Part shown: positions 27,282 to 36,795 of the stretch, one piece after another | How the letters are laid out: each line of letters opens with the position of its first letter | Position numbering within the stretch: position 1 is the first letter of the stretch | Origin: Pedosphaera parvula Ellin514 | GTDB taxonomy: Bacteria > Verrucomicrobiota > Verrucomicrobiia > Limisphaerales > Pedosphaeraceae | Direction: 5' to 3' | Length of the DNA stretch: 64,000 nt | Assembly (NCBI RefSeq): GCF_000172555.1 | Contig: NZ_ABOX02000004.1 | Coordinates: forward strand, 225,191-289,190 | The notes under the pieces: model-generated | What the model saw: only the letters and a program-made list of their open reading frames with translations | Databases searched by the model: none | Told to the model about the DNA's origin: nothing | Position numbers and translations under genes: made by a program

Positions 27282-28558
27282 TGCTTGGGCGTGGCCAGGG
27301 AGAGGTTTTTATTTTGGGTCTTTATTTGTGGAACGGCTGGAAGAATGGCGAGGTCGGTTTGGCCTTCCACCAACAACTGAGAGCCAGGCAGAATTTGGGC
27401 GATGCCCTCGTTCCAATGCCGGTTTTGAAACGCACTGGGTTCCTGCATGACGAGGGCAAGCTTCGGAACGATTCGAGCGGGTTGAGTCAATCCAAGCCAG
27501 AGATCGCACGAAAGATCCGCCCCTACCAACTGGGCTGCCGCCGCGGATTCTTCAAATGGAAATTGAAAATAATAAAACACTTCTTCACGCGTTTGCGAGC
27601 GCTCCAACTTTTTGTAGATAAAGGGAGCTTCCAATTGAGTCCCATCCGGCAGGTGCAGGACCGCTATCAACCGGGGAGCCGGCAATGCTGTCCAGGCGAC
27701 GTCTTCCAGTGGAACCCGCAAAAGCACGGATTTCAGGTCGCGCACCACGGCAAGTTCCTGTCCGGCGCTCACCGGGTATTCCGTCACTCCTTCGGCCATT
27801 TGCAGGCTCGTGATCAATTGGCCGGTGAAGGGCATTTTGAAGCGAGACTGGGCCTGACGACGGTCGAATTCCAATTGCCTCCGCTGCAGCTCCAACCGGG
27901 CGCCTTCGATATCGATGCCCAACACGGCCGGGTTGGTGGTCGAAAGGTATTTCAGATTCTCCTCCATCAATGCCAGCTCCTTTCTGGCTTCCTCGAGACT
28001 TCCAGATTTTAGAATGCCTCCATCTTTTACACCAGAGGCGCCAATGGCCAGATTCGCGAGCGCAGGATTGGTGGCCACCAGACTCAGCAACATCATTTGC
28101 TTTCTGGCTTCGGCAACTTCCTTGGTTAATTTGATTTTCTCCTTCGGCAATTCAAATTCCCGGAACAAACGTTCGCGTTCTTCAATTTTTCTTCTGACCT
28201 CCGCAAGTTCAGCCGCCTCCATGTTGAGGACCTTAGGCTCAAACTCAGCCCAGACAAAATCGCTGGGAAGATTGGTTTGCGGACGGTCGATGTAAACCCG
28301 CAGTTGCCCTGAAATGGGCGCGGCGATGGTCAGACTGGTCTTGGGTATTATCTGGCAGGGCAACGTGGCCAGACGCATCTTTTCCGCCGGGGGATATTTG
28401 GCCCATGACCATTGATTGGTCGGAGCGCTTGTGGTTTGGGTGGATTTTTGGGAGCACCCGGTTACGATCACCGCCAGCAGCCCTCCAAGACAGAGAACGC
28501 TGGCGAGTCGAGCCCGCAGGCAATGATTCCCTTTGAGTATGGCAGTGATTATTTTCAT
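27278..28558 (-). CDS. Periplasmic adaptor (HlyD/MacA-like) lipoprotein
   Basis: A 426-residue membrane-fusion protein that should bridge the ABC permease and the outer-membrane channel. A signal sequence with lipobox ([11 protein letters not shown]) suggests lipid anchoring. A short lipoyl-like strand ([19 protein letters not shown]) precedes a long helical hairpin ([40 protein letters not shown]), followed by the second lipoyl half ([19 protein letters not shown]) and a beta-barrel part. It begins directly after the TolC-like gene stop and overlaps the ATPase start. Confidence 0.82.
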   Translation of the reverse strand: MKIITAILKGNHCLRARLASVLCLGGLLAVIVTGCSQKSTQTTSAPTNQWSWAKYPPAEKMRLATLPCQIIPKTSLTIAAPISGQLRVYIDRPQTNLPSDFVWAEFEPKVLNMEAAELAEVRRKIEERERLFREFELPKEKIKLTKEVAEARKQMMLLSLVATNPALANLAIGASGVKDGGILKSGSLEEARKELALMEENLKYLSTTNPAVLGIDIEGARLELQRRQLEFDRRQAQSRFKMPFTGQLITSLQMAEGVTEYPVSAGQELAVVRDLKSVLLRVPLEDVAWTALPAPRLIAVLHLPDGTQLEAPFIYKKLERSQTREEVFYYFQFPFEESAAAAQLVGADLSCDLWLGLTQPARIVPKLALVMQEPSAFQNRHWNEGIAQILPGSQLLVEGQTDLAILPAVPQIKTQNKNLSLATPKQ

Positions 28559-29869
28559 TTAATTGGCGGCCCATTTTTGTTCATCAACAAACCAAAAAAG
28601 TGTATTCACCTCCGCCAGGTCACGACGCAGCTCAAACCGCTGACGCCGAAGTGAGCGCGCCGTATCAGCGGTCTGCAAAACAGTATTGAAATCGAAGGAG
28701 GGTGGCACTCGATCAAGCACCGCGATCAGTTGATCCAGTTGATCCGCCTGGGCCTGCAGGGAGCCGGCCAGTCTCTGCGCCGCCAACAAGCGGTCAATCA
28801 AAGCTTCTGAATCCAGGCGCAGTTGTTCAATCTGAAGGGCCTGATCGCGTTTGGTCTGGCGGAGTTGCTGCGAAATGTAACCACGAGTATCAAGATTCCA
28901 GAAGAAATCGGCGGTAGCCTGAACGTCCTTGGCTGACCAAAAACTACTGGCGCCAGCTGAACGTTGATACACGGAAGGTCCGCTGACAAAGATCGACAAC
29001 TCCGGCCAGTATTGAAGTTTGATGCCATGAATCAGGCCCCAGGCCCTGACCAGCTCCAAGGCGGCCAATCGAGTCTGAAGCTTCGCCACGCGATTGGTAT
29101 CGGCGAGGGGAAGCGGTTGCTTTTCGTAGGCGAGGTCAGGCAAATTATTCGTGCTCAGAACCCATTGATAAGTACGGTCGGAAAATAAATCACCCAATCG
29201 GGTCTGCAGGCCTTCCCGGGTCTTGCCCAGGTTGATTTCCTGGGAATTGACCTCTTTAAATAGAACCTGGGCAGCCAATGAATCGACCTTTTGCACAGTT
29301 TCAGCAAGAGCACGCTGAGTTTTGATTTCTCCAACGAGCTGATCCTGTTCCTGCGAAATGAGAAAAGTTTTATATAACTCGATGGTTTGTTCGCGAAGCG
29401 CCAGCTCATAAGCCGCCTTGGCCCGGAGCACCTCGAGTCTCCCGGCAAAAAGACGCGTGCTAAAATTCACCACGCCGGGAACATTGAAAAAGCTGTCGAT
29501 ATTGAAAGTGACATCGTCGAAGGAGGCGGCGGTAAAATTGGCAACGCTGCGTGTGAAACCGGAGCGCAAATTGACAGTAGGAATCAGATCACGATAAGGC
29601 TGGGTGGCGCGCTCGAGTGTGTTCGTAATTTCGGTTTTGGCGGCACGGAGTTTGAGATTGTTCGTTACCAACAGTGAAATGGCCTGGGGCCAATCCAGGG
29701 TGCGGACAGGGAGCGAGGACTGCCTGGCGACAAAAGTCACCCATTGGGAGCGTACTTCAGGTAGCTTCTGTTCTACCTGTTTTGACGCGGAAAGACAACC
29801 AGTCAGGGGAAGCAAGGCGAGGCAGGCAAGGGCCGACCAGCAAGATTGTAACAGTGAGACTCCAGACAC
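28559..29869 (-). CDS. TolC-like outer-membrane efflux protein
   Basis: A 436-residue outer-membrane factor and first gene of the exporter operon. A lipoprotein signal is present (LACLALLPLTGCLSASK). Two long helical repeats follow, each with the outer-efflux pattern: WPQAISLLVTNNLKLRAAKTEI and AAYELALREQTIELYKTFLISQEQ, then AWGLIHGIKLQYWPELSIFV and QLRQTKRDQALQIEQLRLDS. The stop codon TAA abuts the ATG of the adaptor gene. Together with the next three genes it makes a complete tripartite exporter. The substrate is unknown. Confidence 0.85.
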   Translation of the reverse strand: MSGVSLLQSCWSALACLALLPLTGCLSASKQVEQKLPEVRSQWVTFVARQSSLPVRTLDWPQAISLLVTNNLKLRAAKTEITNTLERATQPYRDLIPTVNLRSGFTRSVANFTAASFDDVTFNIDSFFNVPGVVNFSTRLFAGRLEVLRAKAAYELALREQTIELYKTFLISQEQDQLVGEIKTQRALAETVQKVDSLAAQVLFKEVNSQEINLGKTREGLQTRLGDLFSDRTYQWVLSTNNLPDLAYEKQPLPLADTNRVAKLQTRLAALELVRAWGLIHGIKLQYWPELSIFVSGPSVYQRSAGASSFWSAKDVQATADFFWNLDTRGYISQQLRQTKRDQALQIEQLRLDSEALIDRLLAAQRLAGSLQAQADQLDQLIAVLDRVPPSFDFNTVLQTADTARSLRRQRFELRRDLAEVNTLFWFVDEQKWAAN

Positions 29870-29946
29870 ATTATACTCCTATTGCCGGCCAGCCAAATAC
29901 TACTTGCTTAACCGCGCTGCCGACCAATGAAGGTTGTTTGAATTCA

Positions 29947-30390
29947 TCAGTTTAACGTGAATGATCCATCCTGCGATCCGCCAACATTGCTACTGCTGCT
30001 ATGGATGATCCCGGATGTGGGGGAGTTGAATGTCAACGTGTTTTGCACCATGGTGCCGGATTGCTCGGTTTCCACAAGAACGCCGGTGTTATCGCCGGTC
30101 TTGTTCCAGGTGTAGGTGCCGATATTGCTCTGCACGCTACCCTGTCCCTGAAGCTGATAGTTTCCTGAATGGCCATCGCCGGAAGTGGGTGTGAACACGT
30201 AGGAACCATTGGAAGCGAAGGGACTGGTCCCGCCACTCACTTGGACGTTGATACTGTGTCCGGCGAGATTATCCGGAGCGTTTGCCGTGACGACGACGAC
30301 AGCTTTCTTGCTGCCACTTCCGCCGCAACCCGTCATGACCGCCATGGAAACCAAACACGTGCTTAACGCGATTGATTTTTGGTATTTCAT
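29947..30390 (-). CDS. Small secreted lipoprotein, unrecognised
   Basis: A 147-residue lipoprotein with the signal and lipobox LSTCLVSMAVMTGCGGSGSK. The mature part is rich in Gly, Ser, Thr and Asn and reads like an all-beta domain (VVVVTANAPDNLAGHSINVQ, TYTWNKTGDNTGVLVETEQSG, NTLTFNSPTSGIIHSSSS). No family is recognised. It may belong with the exporter operon downstream, from which it is separated by 77 bases, but its own promoter upstream is more likely. Confidence 0.7.
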   Translation of the reverse strand: MKYQKSIALSTCLVSMAVMTGCGGSGSKKAVVVVTANAPDNLAGHSINVQVSGGTSPFASNGSYVFTPTSGDGHSGNYQLQGQGSVQSNIGTYTWNKTGDNTGVLVETEQSGTMVQNTLTFNSPTSGIIHSSSSNVGGSQDGSFTLN

Positions 30391-30657
30391 AAGTTGTATA
30401 TTGTGTGACTATTTACAGGGACGGAGTATGCACTTGGAATCTGGGTTTTAAATAGGGTGAAGCACCCATTTCATGAGGCGGATTGTTCTACAGCTTTGCA
30501 GCACAGAAACCTATGGAATTACGATACCCGGCAAGCTCGTGGCATTGAAAATGTAAAGAATGCAAGAACGATCCTCCCGACGGCCGAAATTAACTGATAT
30601 ATTCTGACAAAATTTAAACTGACATTTGACGGTGAATGTCTTTAATTCATCCGGTTT

Positions 30658-32163
30658 ATGCCGAAGCGCACCGACATCCATTCCGTTTTGATCATTGGCG
30701 CCGGTCCAATCATCATTGGCCAGGCCTGCGAATTTGATTATTCAGGCACACAAGCCTGCAAAGCCCTGAGAGAAGAGGGCTATCGTGTCATTTTGGTGAA
30801 TTCCAACCCGGCCACCATCATGACCGACCCGGAATTCGCAGATCGCACCTACATTGAACCGATTACGCCGGAGTGCGTTGAGAAAATTATTGCCCGTGAA
30901 GTGGAGGAAATGAAGCGCCTGGGAGCCAAAGGCAAGTTGGTGTTGCTGCCAACGCTCGGCGGTCAAACTGCCTTGAACACGGCCATGGCCTTGAATCGCC
31001 GTGGCACGCTGGAAAAGTATGGCGTGGAAATGATCGGCGCCAACGCCCAGGCCATTGAACGCGGTGAAGACCGGCAGATTTTCAAGGATTTAATGATTAA
31101 GATCGGCCTGGATGTGCCAATCAGTGGCACCGCACATAATTTGGAGGAAGCGCGTGCCGTGGCGGAAAAAATCGGCCGTTTTCCCCTGATCATTCGTCCG
31201 GCCTACACACTCGGAGGCACCGGTGGCGGCATCGGCTATAATCGCGAAGAGTTCGAAGAGATCGCCAAGCGCGGCATTGAGCTTTCCCCGGTTTCTGAAA
31301 TCCTGGTGGAAGAATCCCTGCTCGGTTGGAAGGAATACGAGATGGAAGTCATGCGCGATCGTGCCGATAATTGCGTGATTATCTGCTCCATCGAAAATTT
31401 TGATCCGATGGGTGTGCACACCGGCGATTCCATCACGGTGGCCCCGATTCAGACGCTGACCGACAAGGAATATCAAATCATGCGCGATGCATCATTCGCG
31501 GTCATTCGTGAGATTGGTGTCGAAACCGGTGGCTCCAACATCCAATTTGGCGTTAATCCTGACAATGGTCGCATGGTGATCATTGAAATGAACCCGCGCG
31601 TTTCCCGCTCCTCTGCGCTCGCCTCCAAGGCGACCGGCTTTCCGATAGCGAAGATCGCGGCGAAACTGGCCGTGGGTTATCTGCTGGATGAGATCAAGAA
31701 CGACATCACGCGCGAGACACCGGCAAGCTTTGAGCCGACGATTGATTATGTGGTGACAAAGATCCCGCGGTTTGCGTTTGAAAAGTTTCCGCAGGCAGAC
31801 CCCACATTGAACACGCAAATGAAATCAGTCGGCGAAGCCATGGCTATTGGCCGCACGTTCAAGGAGTCACTCCAAAAATGCCTGCGCTCATTGGAAATCG
31901 GCCGCAGCGGTTTGGGCGGCGATGGCAAGGCTTGGCGCATCGGCACGGAAGTCTATGGCGACCGGGATGTGTTGCCGCGCGATGTGATTACCCGCAAATT
32001 GAGCGTGCCAAATGCGGAACGCATTTTCTTCATCCGCCATGCATTGCGAGCCGGCTTCAGCATCGATGAAATTTTCAATCTGACGAAGATCGACCGTTGG
32101 TTCCTGATCCAGATCAAGGAGATTGTGGATTTCGAGGAGGAGCTGGCGAAAGCCCGGAATTAA
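30658..32163 (+). CDS. carB: Carbamoyl phosphate synthase large subunit, N-terminal half only
   Basis: A 501-residue protein matching the first half of CarB, which is normally about 1070 residues. It holds the carboxyphosphate ATP-grasp domain ([76 protein letters not shown]) and the beginning of the oligomerisation domain ([20 protein letters not shown]), then stops after EEELAKARN. The second ATP-grasp and the allosteric domain are absent. The next gene is unrelated and starts 22 bases on. A clean stop suggests a split carB whose partner lies elsewhere, as known in Aquifex and some archaea, rather than decay. Confidence 0.88.
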   Translation: MPKRTDIHSVLIIGAGPIIIGQACEFDYSGTQACKALREEGYRVILVNSNPATIMTDPEFADRTYIEPITPECVEKIIAREVEEMKRLGAKGKLVLLPTLGGQTALNTAMALNRRGTLEKYGVEMIGANAQAIERGEDRQIFKDLMIKIGLDVPISGTAHNLEEARAVAEKIGRFPLIIRPAYTLGGTGGGIGYNREEFEEIAKRGIELSPVSEILVEESLLGWKEYEMEVMRDRADNCVIICSIENFDPMGVHTGDSITVAPIQTLTDKEYQIMRDASFAVIREIGVETGGSNIQFGVNPDNGRMVIIEMNPRVSRSSALASKATGFPIAKIAAKLAVGYLLDEIKNDITRETPASFEPTIDYVVTKIPRFAFEKFPQADPTLNTQMKSVGEAMAIGRTFKESLQKCLRSLEIGRSGLGGDGKAWRIGTEVYGDRDVLPRDVITRKLSVPNAERIFFIRHALRAGFSIDEIFNLTKIDRWFLIQIKEIVDFEEELAKARN

Positions 32164-32185
32164 TTGTGAAATCAAACCGTTCCTC

Positions 32186-33127
32186 ATGGGCATCCAAAAT
32201 CGCATCATAAGAGGCGTTGGGATGTTGATGCTGGCAGCGGGGCTTCCACTGACCAGCCTGGCGCAAACCAATGCCCCGGTTGATCCCGGCAATGCGGCGG
32301 TCAAAAAGATGTGGGAAAGCTGGAATGCGCCTTTCAAGCCATTCCGTATCATCAACAACGTTTATTATGTCGGTGCAACTGGCGTCAGTTCCTTCCTGAT
32401 TACGACGCCCGAAGGCCATATCCTGATTGATACCGGTTTTGAAAGCACTGTTCCAAGAATTCGCGCAAGCGTCGCGCAATTGGGTTTTCGCCCGGAAGAC
32501 ATCAAGATCATTCTCAGCAGTCACGCTCATCTGGATCATACGGGTGGCCATGCGCTCATGAAGCAGTTGACCGGTGCGAAGGTCATGATTAGCAAGGCTG
32601 ACGCTGATTTGCTGGCAAGCGGCGGCACAAAGGACTACACACCTTATGCTCCCAAGATGATGGCTTACTCTCCGGTCAAAGCCGACAGGATTCTTGTGGA
32701 TGAAGAAAAGGTCTCGCTGGGCAAGACCACCTTGACCTGCCATCTCACGCCGGGACATACCAAAGGTTGCACCACCTGGACGATGGATACGACGGAAGCC
32801 GGCAAAGTATATCATGTCCTCTTCTTCGGCAGCACGAGTGTGCTTTCAGATGTGAAATTGGTGAATAATCCAAAGTATCCCAACATTGCTGAGGATTACC
32901 TTCACAGCTATCAAAAATTAAAGACATTGCAGTGCGATGTCTTTTTGGCGCCTCATGGCAGCTTTTTCGGCCTGTCAGAAAAAGCAGAGAAACTGGCGCA
33001 GGGCGGCAAAACGAATCCTTTTATTGATTCCGAAAGCTATCGCAATTTCATCCAGAAGGCTGAGAACACTTTTCTGGAACAGTTGGCGCAGGAGCGGGCA
33101 AAAGCATCACGCGCATTGGGTAACTAA
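32186..33127 (+). CDS. Subclass B3-like metallo-beta-lactamase fold hydrolase
   Basis: A 313-residue secreted zinc hydrolase. A signal peptide (GVGMLMLAAGLPLTSLAQ) precedes the fold. All six subclass B3 zinc ligands are visible: His113, His115, Asp117 and His118 in SSHAHLDHTGG, His191 in LTPGHTKGCTTWTM and His257 in LAPHGSFF. The approach strand is EGHILIDTGFE. Such enzymes may hydrolyse beta-lactams, including carbapenems, but many environmental members are untested or have other substrates. I chose the ATG at 32186, which gives a proper signal peptide. It follows carB closely. Confidence 0.85.
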   Translation: MGIQNRIIRGVGMLMLAAGLPLTSLAQTNAPVDPGNAAVKKMWESWNAPFKPFRIINNVYYVGATGVSSFLITTPEGHILIDTGFESTVPRIRASVAQLGFRPEDIKIILSSHAHLDHTGGHALMKQLTGAKVMISKADADLLASGGTKDYTPYAPKMMAYSPVKADRILVDEEKVSLGKTTLTCHLTPGHTKGCTTWTMDTTEAGKVYHVLFFGSTSVLSDVKLVNNPKYPNIAEDYLHSYQKLKTLQCDVFLAPHGSFFGLSEKAEKLAQGGKTNPFIDSESYRNFIQKAENTFLEQLAQERAKASRALGN

Positions 33128-33215
33128 TGCCTTGGATGACGGCATCGGGATCAGGGACGCGGTCCGCAGCCGTATTGGAATTTCTTGAAGCGGTTAAAAC
33201 TACCAGCATGCAACC

Positions 33216-33869
33216 ATGAAAATTACCTACTACCTTGAAGTCACCTCCTCCTGGTGTTACTGGGCCGAGCCGGCCTGGGCGGAATTGAAGCAACGTTATG
33301 CCGGCAGGGTTGAATTTCATTGGAAGATCGCATCAATGCCGCCGGAAGCTTATCCAGCTTCCAAAGCGCAATGTGAATGGTTTTATCGCCGTAGCGGCAC
33401 CATCATGCGCTCCCCTTTCATGCTGGATTCATGTTGGTTTGAAGCTGACATGAAACAATACGTTGCACCCAATTGCGTGGCCGAGGCGGCGAAGGAATTG
33501 GGAGTAACGGATGATCGTGTAAGATTGGCGCTCGCGCAGGCCGCGTTGCGCGAAGGAAAGAAGATTGGGCGCTGGGAAGTGTCGGCGGAAGTCGCAGCAA
33601 AGGTTGCCGGGTTAAATCGAGAATTCCTATTGCAGCGCGCGCAATCACCTGAGATCAAGGCGCGCGTGGACGCGACGACCGCGGAATTTCATGCGTTGCA
33701 GGTGAATCAACGTCCCACATTCCTGCTGGAGAATAATATCGGTGATCGTGCTGTTTTCTCAGGCTTGGCGAAAGTAGAACCGCTCGCGGCAGCCATCGAT
33801 GCCATGCTGTCAGACGCCGCTGCTTATCAATCCTACGCCGCGCATTTCGGCGCCCTGCCCAAGGCTTAG
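33216..33869 (+). CDS. DsbA-family thioredoxin-fold protein
   Basis: A 217-residue cytoplasmic protein of the DsbA/FrnE-like group. The start KITYYLEVTSSWCYWAEPAW has the thioredoxin-fold first strand and active-site position, but only one cysteine (S-S-W-C-Y-W), not a CxxC pair. The cis-proline region is VNQRPTFLLEN. The helical insert contains VAEAAKELGVTDDRVRLALAQ. With one cysteine it may act in glutathione-type chemistry or isomerisation instead of disulfide exchange (inference). It lies 88 bases after the lactamase-like gene. Confidence 0.78.
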   Translation: MKITYYLEVTSSWCYWAEPAWAELKQRYAGRVEFHWKIASMPPEAYPASKAQCEWFYRRSGTIMRSPFMLDSCWFEADMKQYVAPNCVAEAAKELGVTDDRVRLALAQAALREGKKIGRWEVSAEVAAKVAGLNREFLLQRAQSPEIKARVDATTAEFHALQVNQRPTFLLENNIGDRAVFSGLAKVEPLAAAIDAMLSDAAAYQSYAAHFGALPKA

Positions 33870-33943
33870 ACTGGATGTATCCAGCCTAAACAGATGGCGC
33901 GGGCAAGGGTTGCATTGGAAACAGAAAACGGGCTGACCGAAGC

Positions 33944-35089
33944 TTATTTGATGGGAGCCTGCCGTTTGAGGATTGGTTCAAGGACTTTCGCGAATACCTC
34001 CGCCTGCCGCATGAAACCGAGGTCATTGGGATGAGAACCATCGACTGCACCTTCACCATCCCCGCCTAAAAGATTGTCGGCGGGAATATAGTAGAGGTTC
34101 TTTGTGCCCTCCTTTTTAAGGCGCTGGTAAGCGGCTTTCAAGGCAGCGTGATTCTCCTTGTTCGTCTTGCGCCTCGACTCGACCAAAAAGGCATCCTGAT
34201 ACTCACGGTCTTCGACGAGCACAATCGGCGTCAGAGGATGGACTTTGCGCAACGTGTGCACGAATGGCTCGACGCGCTCAGTCACCATGGGCTCTTTCAT
34301 GTTGGGGAGGCAATCGAGAACATAGACGGAAGGATCGAGCTCGGCTAGGAGATCAGCCATGACCGATTCCATGCGACCATTGCCGCTAAAACCGAGGTTG
34401 ATGGTGGGAAACTGAAAGCGTCTTCCAAGAATCGAACTGTGCACCATGGCCGGGCGGGAGGCACAAGCGCCTTGGAGAATCGAGGTGCCATAGAATAGAA
34501 TGGGTTTGCGTTCACCTTTGCCCCAAGGACCAGCTTCGGTAAGCGTGGCCGTCTCGGGAATGCCGATTTCGAGAGACTTGGTGCCATTGTAGAGCGGGAG
34601 ATAAAGGAGATATTCGCGTTTGCCCGGCGGCAGATTTTTCGCCAGCGCAAGGGAGTTGGTCTGTTCCTTCGGTGAACCCACTGCGAGCCAATGCCATTTT
34701 TCCGAATCGAGTTTAACGTAAAGATCAACACCGCTGACGCCGGTCGCTGACATATGCGGCATGGCCAGTGAAGGTGAGGTGACGGCCCAGCGCACGGTGA
34801 TATTGGTGGCATCAGTGATGAATCGAAGATGCATGCCAGAGGAGTTGCGACTTAAATTCCAAACCGGTCCTGGCACTTTGCCTTCCGCTTTGGCAGGCAA
34901 ACGATCATAAAAAGCTTTGGTATCCGTCCACCCCTTCCCCTCCACTTTCAAATCGCGGGCATCAATCCAGTGGATGGACGGTGCCTGATTGGTGGCAGCA
35001 GTCTTTACGAGCTGCCCAAACGCAACGTTCGAGGCAGGGAAAATCAAGCAGAGGAATGCAAACCGAATAAAATGCTGTCTCAAAATCAT
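33944..35089 (-). CDS. Secreted SGNH hydrolase with GxDLY N-terminal domain
   Basis: A 381-residue secreted esterase-like protein. After the signal peptide (FAFLCLIFPASNVAFGQ), residues 40-185 form a beta-sandwich with the GxDLY motif in ATGVSGVDLYVK. The SGNH part begins ILFYGTSILQG, with serine in the GTSI block, the glycine in NLGFSGNG, the asparagine in DCLPNMKEP, and the Asp-His pair in DGSHPNDLG. Related enzymes deacetylate carbohydrates, but no substrate can be assigned here. The gene is convergent with the DsbA-like gene. Confidence 0.85.
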   Translation of the reverse strand: MILRQHFIRFAFLCLIFPASNVAFGQLVKTAATNQAPSIHWIDARDLKVEGKGWTDTKAFYDRLPAKAEGKVPGPVWNLSRNSSGMHLRFITDATNITVRWAVTSPSLAMPHMSATGVSGVDLYVKLDSEKWHWLAVGSPKEQTNSLALAKNLPPGKREYLLYLPLYNGTKSLEIGIPETATLTEAGPWGKGERKPILFYGTSILQGACASRPAMVHSSILGRRFQFPTINLGFSGNGRMESVMADLLAELDPSVYVLDCLPNMKEPMVTERVEPFVHTLRKVHPLTPIVLVEDREYQDAFLVESRRKTNKENHAALKAAYQRLKKEGTKNLYYIPADNLLGGDGEGAVDGSHPNDLGFMRQAEVFAKVLEPILKRQAPIK

Positions 35090-35222
35090 GACGCGAGGCT
35101 AGCGGTGGGGGAATATTTTGTGAATGAGAAATTCAGTTTCCTGCGAGTGCCGGACCGGCGCGCATCGGTTTGGCCCTGCGAACGCGTGTTTGCTTTTCGC
35201 ATTTACTGTTCTAATTTTGAAT

Positions 35223-35636
35223 ATGAAAGGGAGAACTATCAACAAACGACGCGCCATCGTGCGTCCGGCCAATGTGAAAAACCCGCGTGGTGGTTTGACT
35301 CCAGCCGGGCGTCAATACTATGCAAAAACCACGGGAGCTCACTTGCGTCCGGGTGTGAAGAAGCCGGAAAAGCAAATGACCGCCGAGGAGCTGAAACGAA
35401 AAGGCTCGTTCCTGCGGCGGCACTACGCGACGCCACGCGGGAAGAGATTAGTGGATGCCAAAGGCCAGCCGACGCGCTATGCCTTGCAGGCGCAGGCCTG
35501 GGGGGAACCGATTCCGCGTTCGATGAAACAGGTGCGTGAACTATCCCGCAAGGGGAAGCGCTTGTTGACAAAATCCAAGGCAACCGGCGCGATTAAAAAA
35601 CCAAGGCGCTCACGCCAGCGGGCGAAGCAGGCCTGA
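35223..35636 (+). CDS. DUF6321-like small basic protein
   Basis: A 137-residue very basic protein. The pattern NPRGGLTPAGRQYYAKTTGAHLRPGVKKPE, broken after GGLTPAGR, resembles DUF6321, and SFLRRHYATPRGKRLVDAKGQPTRYALQAQAWG follows. The tail is Lys/Arg-rich. Such proteins are found in phages and bacteria without a known function. The composition suggests nucleic acid binding (inference). The ATG at 35223 is preceded by a short AT-rich stretch. An earlier in-frame ATG at 35124 adds a sequence unlike the family. Confidence 0.7.
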   Translation: MKGRTINKRRAIVRPANVKNPRGGLTPAGRQYYAKTTGAHLRPGVKKPEKQMTAEELKRKGSFLRRHYATPRGKRLVDAKGQPTRYALQAQAWGEPIPRSMKQVRELSRKGKRLLTKSKATGAIKKPRRSRQRAKQA

Positions 35637-35721
35637 AACGAAGTTACCTTCAAAAGGAGATGCGTGAAAGGGAGGAAAGCCAGACGACCAATGACAGCAA
35701 AATCGCAGGGCAAAAATGGTT

Positions 35722-36678
35722 TCAGCCTTGCGGCTTCGGACGTTTAAGTTCAGCGAAGGTAAGCCCCTCCCTTTTGCGGAGAGTGGCTTCGATTTTGGGA
35801 ACGTACATTTGTGTCTCCGCCGGGAGTCGGCGCGCGATGGCGTCGAATGACTTTACCTTGCTTTGTTTAAGAAGTTTATCCACCCGTGCTTCACCGGCAT
35901 TGTAGGCTGCCAAAGCGAGTTGCCAATCGCCGTAATGAGCATGCAAATGCCGCAGGTATCTGGCGGAGGCACGGGCACTCTTCTCCGGTTGATAACGTTC
36001 ATCGAACGGCCAGAGCGAGAGGTTCTGGCCTTTGGCGGTGATGGGCATGAGTTGGAACATGCCGGCCGCACCCGCAGGACTCCGCGCCTGCGGATTGAAG
36101 GAAGATTCAACTTCCGCAAGCCATACAAGTTCCGGCGGCATCCGCTCGGCAACGAAAATCTCCTTCAACTTCGGCACGTAGTTTTGAGCCAAAGGCGGCC
36201 AGGGCCGTTGCTTTAGCTCGTCAACCCAGACCTGGCGCTCGAGCTTGAGTGTCGGGGCCAGCGGCAGAGCGGTCGGACCCTCTTTCGGGGGAATTAATTT
36301 CATCTGACGCTGTATTCGCCCAGCGGCGTCGAAATAATCCAGACGGCTTTCAAGCCAGACGCCGAAGGGATAGGTCTCTTCGTATTGTTTGAGCAAGGGG
36401 GTGACTTCCGAAGCGGCGTCCTTGATGGCCGCAAGGTCAACGACATTGGTGCCATCGAAGCCCTTTTGCAGGCTGGTGAGCACCTTGCGCACTTTTTCCT
36501 GATCGATGTCGTTGAGCGCATTCAGGAGGTCCTGATCGAGATTGTCCTGCATCCAGTCGTTCAGCGACTGCATGGGGCTGTCTGTAGCGGCATCCTGGGA
36601 CGAGGCGGCAGGCCGTTCCTGGGCCGCCGCCACAAAGGCCACGAAAAGCAGCGTTAGGATGGTCAGAAACCTGTTCAC
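35722..36678 (-). CDS. Secreted lytic transglycosylase (SLT domain)
   Basis: A 318-residue periplasmic enzyme that cleaves the MurNAc-GlcNAc bond of peptidoglycan. A signal peptide (FLTILTLLFVAFVAAAQ) comes first, then a helical N-terminal region of about 140 residues. The SLT domain runs from about 175 to 290: the catalytic glutamate is in LAEVESSFNPQARS, followed by GAAGMFQLMP, YLRHLHAHYGDWQLALAAYNAG and TQMYVPKIEA. This is the MltD/Slt70-type order. No LysM repeats are present. It stands alone on the minus strand. Confidence 0.92.
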   Translation of the reverse strand: MNRFLTILTLLFVAFVAAAQERPAASSQDAATDSPMQSLNDWMQDNLDQDLLNALNDIDQEKVRKVLTSLQKGFDGTNVVDLAAIKDAASEVTPLLKQYEETYPFGVWLESRLDYFDAAGRIQRQMKLIPPKEGPTALPLAPTLKLERQVWVDELKQRPWPPLAQNYVPKLKEIFVAERMPPELVWLAEVESSFNPQARSPAGAAGMFQLMPITAKGQNLSLWPFDERYQPEKSARASARYLRHLHAHYGDWQLALAAYNAGEARVDKLLKQSKVKSFDAIARRLPAETQMYVPKIEATLRKREGLTFAELKRPKPQG

Positions 36679-36795
36679 AAAAGGGAGTCTAACATGAGCG
36701 AAAAGGTTTCTGAAAGATTTGTTGTAACCTTAAAAAAGTCGCTGATGTGTGTGATTTCCTTTGCTCCACTTCTTAATTTTTCTAAGATTCAGGCC

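Noticed and set aside
30658..32163. carB as a frameshifted pseudogene
   Set aside because: No other frame beyond the stop encodes the missing half, and the downstream gene starts at once. A split gene fits better than a frameshift.
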